Below, in pieces: positions 6,986 through 10,902 of a stretch of DNA of 10,902 nucleotides. A model generated the notes under the pieces. That model ran no database searches. It was not told where the DNA came from and was given only the letters and a program-made list of their open reading frames with translations. Source of the DNA: an uncultured Ruminococcus sp. (GTDB taxonomy: Bacteria; Bacillota; Clostridia; Oscillospirales; Ruminococcaceae); contig CAMWHN010000050.1 of the NCBI GenBank assembly GCA_947174085.1, forward strand, positions 1 to 10,902, read 5' to 3'. Position 1 is the stretch's first letter, and the number at the start of each line of letters is the position of its first letter. The position numbers and the translations under genes were made by a program.

Positions 6986-7062
6986 AGCAAGCATTAGAAG
7001 TTGTCGTTGAAGTGATAGTGTGTGCAGTGAAAGTATTCAAGGCACTCAGAAAGAAAAAATAA
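6982..7062 (+). CDS. Tiny cationic amphipathic peptide, 26 aa
   Basis: It starts inside the previous stop (ATGA overlap); AAAGGAG (6965-6971) lies 10 nt upstream. The translation runs MKQALEVVVEVIVCAVKVFK and ends in a basic ALRKKK tail, a plausible amphipathic or membrane-associated helix with a single Cys14. Nothing identifies its function. Its exact ATGA coupling and its place directly before a terminator support it as the last gene of the cassette. It could also be a modification substrate of the amidoligase/GATase pair, which is speculation. Confidence 0.5.
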   Translation: MKQALEVVVEVIVCAVKVFKALRKKK

Positions 7063-7071
7063 CCTGTAAAT

Positions 7072-7102
7072 GGGCAGGACTTGATGTTCTGCCCGATTTT
7101 TT
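7072..7102 (+). terminator. Intrinsic terminator closing the amidoligase cassette
   Basis: GGGCAGGAC (7072-7080) pairs with GTTCTGCCC (7086-7094), nine pairs with one G-U, around a TTGAT loop and followed by GATTTTTT. The ribosome binding site of the DUF1643 gene starts 2 nt after the U-run, again leaving no space for a promoter. Confidence 0.85.
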
Positions 7103-7116
7103 GAAAGGAGGTAATC

Positions 7117-7641
7117 ATGAAAACTGAAACGGCAACAATCAAAAGTAAGGCTTTGTTTTCCGACAATGGAGAACATCGTTTACTGCTACGTAAGGGGTGG
7201 GACAAGAACAAAAAAACAGCTATGATAATCATGATAAATCCAAACACTGCTGATACTCTCAATATGGATTTGACAACAATGCTTGTTATCAATAATCTGA
7301 ATGAACTGGGATTCGGTTGTGTGAATATCGTCAATCTGTACAGTAAAATAATGCTAAAACTCAGTCTGAGATTTAACTCGGACGGCGACCTCATAGACAA
7401 TGACACTGATAAAACCATAGAACAGTATGCGACTATGAGTGATGCAATAATTATTGCATGGGGAAGTGTTGGAAACAACAGTCAGCGAGTTCGTGAACGT
7501 CAGAAAGACATTTGGAAACTTCTTGAACCGTATGCAAACAAGCTGTACCAAATCGGAGAAGAAGGCTATCACCCTCTGACACCTAAAATCCGCACAGAAT
7601 GGACTCTTGAACCCTATAATTTTAAGGAGGAAAACACATGA
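7117..7641 (+). CDS. DUF1643 family protein, 174 aa
   Basis: AAAGGAGGT (7104-7112) precedes the ATG by 4 nt. DUF1643 hallmarks are visible: MIIMINPNTAD (36-46), CVNIVNLYS (68-76), IIIAWGS (111-117) and a late YHPL (151-154). The alternating strand/helix pattern suggests a Rossmann-like alpha/beta fold related to uracil-DNA-glycosylase or nucleotide-binding proteins. The biochemical function of the family is unknown to me. As I recall, DUF1643 genes sit beside ccrAB in SCC elements, so its presence with a serine recombinase and DUF960 here supports an SCC-like module. Its stop overlaps the next start (ATGA, 7638-7641). Confidence 0.88.
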   Translation: MKTETATIKSKALFSDNGEHRLLLRKGWDKNKKTAMIIMINPNTADTLNMDLTTMLVINNLNELGFGCVNIVNLYSKIMLKLSLRFNSDGDLIDNDTDKTIEQYATMSDAIIIAWGSVGNNSQRVRERQKDIWKLLEPYANKLYQIGEEGYHPLTPKIRTEWTLEPYNFKEENT

Positions 7642-7931
7642 TAAAAATGACTAATCTTGAAGAAATAAAGGCTTTCCCTGAGCCTGAAATCAGGGAATAC
7701 ATCTTCAACAAAGCAACACAGATGATGACAGAATACGACGTTGAAAACCTCGACGATATCGGTTGCTTTGTTGTGCTTGACGGTTCAGAAAATCAGATGT
7801 TCAAGGTATCAGAAATGGAATTTGTTGAGGTGCTGAATATCAGTAACAAAGCATATCTTCACGGTGTAAAAATTCTCGGAGACAGCTACGGTGAAGATAT
7901 CTATCTGCCTGTTGAGGTGGTAAAATGCTGA
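7638..7931 (+). CDS. Hypothetical acidic 97-aa protein between DUF1643 and second recombinase
   Basis: I do not recognise the family. AAGGAGG (7624-7630) is 7 nt from the ATG. The protein has a helical first half (NLEEIKAFPEPEIREYIFNK, 6-25) and a beta-rich second half with regular hydrophobic strands (GCFVVLDG, VEVLNISN, HGVKIL, DIYLPVEVV), consistent with a small alpha+beta domain. There is no signal or membrane segment. It overlaps DUF1643 by 4 nt and the recombinase by 7 nt, so all three are translated together. It occupies the place where SCC elements carry small DUF950/DUF960-type genes but does not resemble DUF950 as I remember it. Confidence 0.8.
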   Translation: MIKMTNLEEIKAFPEPEIREYIFNKATQMMTEYDVENLDDIGCFVVLDGSENQMFKVSEMEFVEVLNISNKAYLHGVKILGDSYGEDIYLPVEVVKC

Positions 7932-9478
7932 ATATACCAAAAGTTGCACTGTATGCAAGATTTTCAAGCGATAATCAGCGTAGCGAGTCAATCGATGCAC
8001 AGGTCAGAGCAATGAATAGCTTTTGCAAACAGAATCACTGGCAGATTGTTGCAACCTACACGGATGAAGCACGTTCTGCAACAACTGACAACAGACCACA
8101 ATTTCAGCAGATGATAACCGATAGCAGTAAAGGCATTTTTGAAATAGTTCTTGTACACAAGTTAGACAGATTTTCAAGAGACAGATATGACAGTGCAATC
8201 TATAAAAAACGCTTGAAAAAGAACAATGTAAGACTTTGCAGTGTTCTTGAACGTATGGACGACAGTCCCGAAAGTATTATGATGGAAAGTGTTCTTGAAG
8301 GTATGGCGGAGTATTACTCAAAAAACCTGTCAAGAGAGGTAATGAAAGGTATGAATGAAACAGCTCTCCAGTGCAAACACACTGGAGGCTGTACGCCTCT
8401 TGGATACGATTTGAACGAGAATAAACGCCTGATAATCAATGAACACGAAGCAAAAGCAGTCAAAATAATATTTCAGATGTTCGCTGACGGTCACGGCTAT
8501 ACGGCAATTATCAATTATCTGAATGAACACGGCTACAAGACCAAAAAAGGTTGTATTTTCGGTAAAAACAGCTTGTATGAAATTCTTAACAACGAAAAAT
8601 ATACAGGTGTTTTTGTGTTCAATAAGGCTGCCGCTAAGGTTGACGGAAAGCGAAACAATCATAATTACAAGACTTCCGATAAGGTCATAAGGGTAGAGGG
8701 TGGCTGTCCTGCAATAATCAGCAAAAAGCTTTTTGAGAAAGTACAACGCAAGAAAGCTGCTAACAGACGTAATACAGGTCAATATCATTCCAAAGAATTT
8801 TACTTGCTTACAGGTAAGATTTTCTGCGGAATATGCGGAAAAAGAATGCAAGGAAACCTCAGATTTTCAGGCAGAAGTAAAACAAGACTTGCAACGTATC
8901 GCTGTAATGCACACCGTTCAGAATGCAAGAATAAAGAAATTAATAAAGATTACTTAGATGTATATATTGTTGAACTGCTCAGAAAGAAAATTTTTAATGC
9001 TAATTCACTGAAACATCTTGTAAACAATGTAAACACATATATTCGTCAGTACAACAGTGAGTATGATTCAAGTTATGAATCTGTAAAGGCTGAATATGAC
9101 GAAATACAAGGGAATCTTGACAACATTACAAAAGCAGTCGAGAAAGGTATTATCACTGAAAGTCTTATTGAAAGAGCGGAACAATTAGAGCAGAAACGTG
9201 CAGAAGTTGAAATACAGCTGTCAACAATGCATCAGTATGTGCCGATTGAGTACAAAGATTTTGCACCGATAATAGATGAGTTCAAAGGACTGAAACGCAA
9301 TACAGAAACTTTTCGTACATTCATACAGCAATATGTAAACAAGGTTACAGTGTATCCATATCACCTTGAAATAGAAATTAATACAGGGTTAGGAATGGCT
9401 GATAAACTGAATGAAATCATAACTATCAGACGAGGAGAGCTGTATGCTCTTTTTGAATCAAGAGTAAGAGAGGAGTGA
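7925..9478 (+). CDS. Large serine recombinase, second copy (Ccr-like)
   Basis: A 517-aa large serine recombinase. GAGGTGG (7914-7920) is 4 nt from the ATG, inside the previous gene. The resolvase domain (about 5-145) carries YARFSS with catalytic Ser14, HKLDRFSRD with Arg82 and Arg85, and the linker YYSKNLSREVMKG (130-142). The recombinase domain has EHGYKTKKG (201-209), LNNEKYTG and EGGCPAIISKKLF (258-270). The zinc ribbon is regular: FCGICG with Cys301/Cys304 and YRCNAHRSEC with Cys327/Cys334. A coiled coil (about 385-435) and a strand-rich end (VNKVTVYPYHLEIEI) follow. It is paralogous to the copy at 2844-4451 but well diverged, including the active-site context (ARFSS versus IRVSS), so the two probably have different roles or sites, like CcrA and CcrB. 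Unlike ccrA and ccrB, the two genes are 3.5 kb apart. Confidence 0.93.
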   Translation: MLNIPKVALYARFSSDNQRSESIDAQVRAMNSFCKQNHWQIVATYTDEARSATTDNRPQFQQMITDSSKGIFEIVLVHKLDRFSRDRYDSAIYKKRLKKNNVRLCSVLERMDDSPESIMMESVLEGMAEYYSKNLSREVMKGMNETALQCKHTGGCTPLGYDLNENKRLIINEHEAKAVKIIFQMFADGHGYTAIINYLNEHGYKTKKGCIFGKNSLYEILNNEKYTGVFVFNKAAAKVDGKRNNHNYKTSDKVIRVEGGCPAIISKKLFEKVQRKKAANRRNTGQYHSKEFYLLTGKIFCGICGKRMQGNLRFSGRSKTRLATYRCNAHRSECKNKEINKDYLDVYIVELLRKKIFNANSLKHLVNNVNTYIRQYNSEYDSSYESVKAEYDEIQGNLDNITKAVEKGIITESLIERAEQLEQKRAEVEIQLSTMHQYVPIEYKDFAPIIDEFKGLKRNTETFRTFIQQYVNKVTVYPYHLEIEINTGLGMADKLNEIITIRRGELYALFESRVREE

Positions 9479-9483
9479 AAACC

Positions 9484-9777
9484 ATGTTTGAGGAAAGTAA
9501 ACCGAGATACCTTACAAGAGGTATAGATGCTGAAATACCGCTTGAACTTCAAATGTTCATGTGGGAAGTAGTTGACAGAATGCCTGAGCCGAAAGACTAT
9601 TTGCAGGTTTTCAGACTGACAGAACAGAACGGCTTGCAGATAATTCACCACACAGCAGAACAGCCTAAGTATGAAATGACATATATTCTGCCAACAATGA
9701 CAAAAGCGGTTACAGCTAAAGTCTACATAATCGACGACGGTGAAAACTGTACAATGTTGCTTGCTGAAGAGTATTAA
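9484..9777 (+). CDS. DUF960 family protein, 97 aa
   Basis: The start at ATG 9484 is preferred over the in-frame GTG at 9475 because AGAGGAG (9469-9475) lies 8 nt before the ATG and would overlap the GTG. The protein shows the DUF960 pattern: RYLTRGI (8-14), EIPLELQMFMWEVVD (17-31), DYLQVFRL (38-45) and a terminal IDDGENCTMLLAEEY (83-97). The family's function is unknown. DUF960 genes are, as I recall, regular companions of ccr recombinases in SCC elements. It begins 5 nt after the recombinase stop and ends 9 nt before a terminator, so it is the last gene of this operon. Confidence 0.9.
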   Translation: MFEESKPRYLTRGIDAEIPLELQMFMWEVVDRMPEPKDYLQVFRLTEQNGLQIIHHTAEQPKYEMTYILPTMTKAVTAKVYIIDDGENCTMLLAEEY

Positions 9778-9786
9778 TTACAAGAG

Positions 9787-9822
9787 AATCTCAGTCACAA
9801 ATAATGTGGCTGAGATTTTTTT
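9787..9822 (+). terminator. Strong intrinsic terminator after the DUF960 gene
   Basis: AATCTCAGTCAC (9787-9798) pairs with GTGGCTGAGATT (9806-9817), twelve pairs with one G-U, around a 7-nt loop, followed by TTTTTTT (9816-9822). It ends the DUF1643-recombinase-DUF960 operon. Confidence 0.9.
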
Positions 9823-9880
9823 AATAAGATTACGATGGTATCGGGGTTGATTTCATGCCTAAAGTGAGTATAGTCCTTAG

Positions 9881-9916
9881 TTACAGAGCAAATATTTCTT
9901 TGCTCGTAAATTTTTT
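9881..9916 (+). terminator. Second hairpin with T-run, or candidate att arm
   Basis: TTAC-A-GAGCAAA (9881-9892) pairs with TTTGCTC-GTAA (9899-9909): 11 pairs with one bulged A (9885) and a 6-nt loop, followed by AATTTTTT. It can act as a back-up terminator in the plus direction. Large serine recombinase att sites are also imperfect inverted repeats, so an att role cannot be excluded. Confidence 0.55.
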
Positions 9917-9929
9917 CAGAAAATCAGAT

Positions 9930-9953
9930 GTATAGTTGTATAAAAGTATAAAA
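9930..9953 (+). repeat. Three 8-bp tandem repeats GTATANNN
   Basis: The units GTATAGTT, GTATAAAA and GTATAAAA follow each other directly. They lie about 100 nt upstream of the WYL gene start. They could be protein-binding repeats or simply AT-rich promoter upstream DNA. Confidence 0.5.
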
Positions 9954-9996
9954 AACAGCACTATGTTTTTGTGTAAAATATAGAAGATTATTAGTG

Positions 9997-10012
9997 AGAC
10001 ATACGTCTGTCT
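9997..10012. promoter_or_regulatory. Imperfect 16-bp palindrome, candidate operator
   Basis: AGACATACGTCTGTCT is a palindrome with a single mismatched pair (T10002/C10007), centred on ACGT. It overlaps the expected -35 position of the WYL gene promoter (-10 at 10024). A regulator bound here would block or modulate that promoter. WYL proteins often act on nearby genes, so autoregulation is plausible but unproven. Confidence 0.45.
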
Positions 10013-10020
10013 GCTTCTTG

Positions 10021-10029
10021 TGTTATAAT
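10021..10029 (+). promoter_or_regulatory. Extended -10 promoter of the WYL regulator
   Basis: TGTTATAAT combines a perfect TATAAT (10024-10029) with the upstream TGN of an extended -10 element. There is no good -35 hexamer at 17 nt (ATACGT at 10001-10006), as is common for extended -10 promoters. Transcription would start near 10036, leaving a short leader carrying AAAGGGTG (10038-10045) before ATG 10052. Confidence 0.6.
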
Positions 10030-10051
10030 AGGAAAAGAAAGGGTGTGAACA

Positions 10052-10855
10052 ATGGAAAATCAAAAGTCTTACAGAATGCTTGAAATTTTCTTCCGTGCCT
10101 TGCGTGGAGAAGCAATTACTGTTAAAAAGCTCGCAGAAGAATACAAGGTATCTGCCAAAAGTATCAGCAGGGATATTTCTGAAATTCAGAAATTTTTGTC
10201 AGACCATCGTGAACTGATGCAGAATGCAGAATTAACCTACTCCCACAGAGACAAGGCATACATATTAAACAGTGATGAATTTCTGAAAAACAAGGAACTT
10301 TTTGCACTGGTAAAGATTATTTTAGGCAGTCGTGCATTAAGTAAAGAAGATGTTCTGGTATTGATCGCAAAGCTGAAAAAATTCACAACCATTCAGGATA
10401 AGGGAATATTGGGAAATCTTATCCGCAAGGAAATCTATCACTATCATGAGGTAAAATCCGATTGCAAATCTGTAATAGATAATCTATGGAAAATCATTCA
10501 GGCAATTGAAGAAAAGCGTACAATCACTATTACCTACTATAAAATGAACCGTGATGAAGTAAAGCATAAAATTAAGCCTGTATCTATCATGTTCAGCGAG
10601 TATTATTTTTATTTGATTGCCTATGATGCAGATGATACAAGGTATAAGCCGATATATTTTAGAATTGACAGGATTTCAGCAATTACAGAACATCGAGAGA
10701 GTTTTCATTTAGAGCGTGAATATGATTTTGACGAGGGCGATCTGCGTGAAAAGAATCAGTTCATGTTTCCGGGTGAGACTGTAAAAATACGCTTTGAATT
10801 TTCGGGATTGTCTTTACAAGCAATTCTTGACCGTTTACCGACTGCAAAGATATAG
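10052..10855 (+). CDS. WYL-domain transcriptional regulator, C-terminally truncated, 267 aa
   Basis: The ATG at 10052 is 6 nt after AAAGGGTG. Residues 5-50 form a DeoR/HTH_11-type winged helix (LAEEYKVSAKSISRDISEI, 27-45, with the recognition helix). The WYL domain spans about 145-215: FYLIAYD at 186-192 in place of the classic WYL core, then IYFRIDRI (201-208) with the conserved arginines that bind ligand. A C-terminal WCX domain begins at about 243 (VKIRFEFSG), but the protein stops right after DRLPTAKI. Full-length relatives are about 300-330 aa and continue with a further strand and a W-containing helix, so roughly 50 residues are missing. The stop lies 9 nt before a new promoter, suggesting a junction at about 10850. 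It may have lost ligand control or multimer contacts. It could belong to the element or to the flanking chromosome. Confidence 0.85.
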   Translation: MENQKSYRMLEIFFRALRGEAITVKKLAEEYKVSAKSISRDISEIQKFLSDHRELMQNAELTYSHRDKAYILNSDEFLKNKELFALVKIILGSRALSKEDVLVLIAKLKKFTTIQDKGILGNLIRKEIYHYHEVKSDCKSVIDNLWKIIQAIEEKRTITITYYKMNRDEVKHKIKPVSIMFSEYYFYLIAYDADDTRYKPIYFRIDRISAITEHRESFHLEREYDFDEGDLREKNQFMFPGETVKIRFEFSGLSLQAILDRLPTAKI

Positions 10856-10864
10856 TGAATCAAC

Positions 10865-10893
10865 TTGACAGACAATAAATACTATGATAAAAT
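10865..10893 (+). promoter_or_regulatory. Sigma-A promoter at right end, reading out of window
   Basis: A perfect TTGACA (10865-10870) is spaced 17 nt from TAAAAT (10888-10893). Transcription would start at about 10900 and serve a gene beyond the window. The -35 is part of TTGACAGACA, which shares GACAGAC with the reverse strand of the palindrome upstream of the WYL gene. Confidence 0.6.
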
Positions 10894-10902
10894 AAAGATA
10901 TG

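Larger units (their letters stand above)
9823..10051 (+). other. Intergenic region between recombinase operon and WYL gene
   Basis: No gene is visible; the ATG at 9834 opens only 10 codons. The region is very AT-rich and holds, in order, a second hairpin with T-run (9881-9916), three 8-bp tandem repeats (9930-9953), a palindrome (9997-10012) and an extended -10 promoter. Being next to a large serine recombinase operon, it is also a reasonable place for an att site, but none can be identified from one copy. Confidence 0.6.

Noticed and set aside
6960..7478. 172-aa open frame on the minus strand over the tiny genes and DUF1643
   Set aside because: It crosses a terminator and two well-signalled plus-strand gene starts, and its composition is typical of an antisense shadow.
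8330..8851. 173-aa open frame on the minus strand
   Set aside because: Antisense to the second recombinase; the hydrophobic, Phe/Val-rich translation is a by-product of AT-rich coding DNA.
10846..10901. Direct repeat AAAGATAT at 10846-10853 and 10894-10901 as a target-site duplication
   Set aside because: The copies are only 48 bp apart and AT-rich; too short and too common here to support an insertion event.

Overview
The window looks like part of an integrative mobile element from a low-GC Gram-positive bacterium, most likely a gut or rumen Clostridia such as an Oscillospiraceae/Ruminococcus-like host. That placement is inferred from AT-rich DNA, strong AGGAGG-type ribosome binding sites, all-plus-strand packing with 4-23 nt overlaps, and the protein families present. 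No rRNA, tRNA or CRISPR array is visible.

Layout. (1) 157-4645: a 126-aa beta-rich protein, a 664-aa DUF927-type AAA+/helicase-like ATPase, a 67-aa Ser/Asn-rich protein, a 535-aa large serine recombinase and a 63-aa orphan ORF. (2) 4646-7102: a gene-poor stretch ending in a strong terminator/attenuator, then a cargo cassette. The cassette holds a Cys-rich zinc-ribbon plus amidoligase gene broken by one in-frame TAA, an intact class II glutamine amidotransferase, and two tiny overlapping genes for hydrophobic peptides of 34 and 26 aa, closed by a terminator. (3) 7117-9822: DUF1643 protein, 97-aa unknown, a second (517-aa) large serine recombinase and a DUF960 protein, all overlapping or nearly touching, then a terminator. 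(4) 9823-10051: non-coding DNA with a second hairpin, three 8-bp tandem repeats, a palindrome and an extended -10 promoter. (5) 10052-10855: a WYL-family regulator cut short in its C-terminal domain, followed by a new sigma-A-type promoter firing out of the window.

Interpretation. A DUF927/MCM-like helicase, two large serine recombinases, DUF1643 and DUF960 are, as I recall, the conserved core of staphylococcal cassette chromosome (SCC) elements (cch, ccrA, ccrB, DUF1643, DUF960). The window therefore reads as a clostridial SCC-like element whose recombinases are split into two operons with an amidoligase/glutamine-amidotransferase cassette between them. The helicase and small proteins would serve element replication after excision, the recombinases excision and integration, and the cassette would be cargo that makes or modifies a peptide or metabolite through amide bonds.

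A repeated regulatory theme is a stem-loop, often a good terminator, sitting directly 5' of a gene's Shine-Dalgarno with no room for a promoter between them. This suggests attenuation or antitermination between modules. Element ends and attachment sites cannot be fixed from this window.
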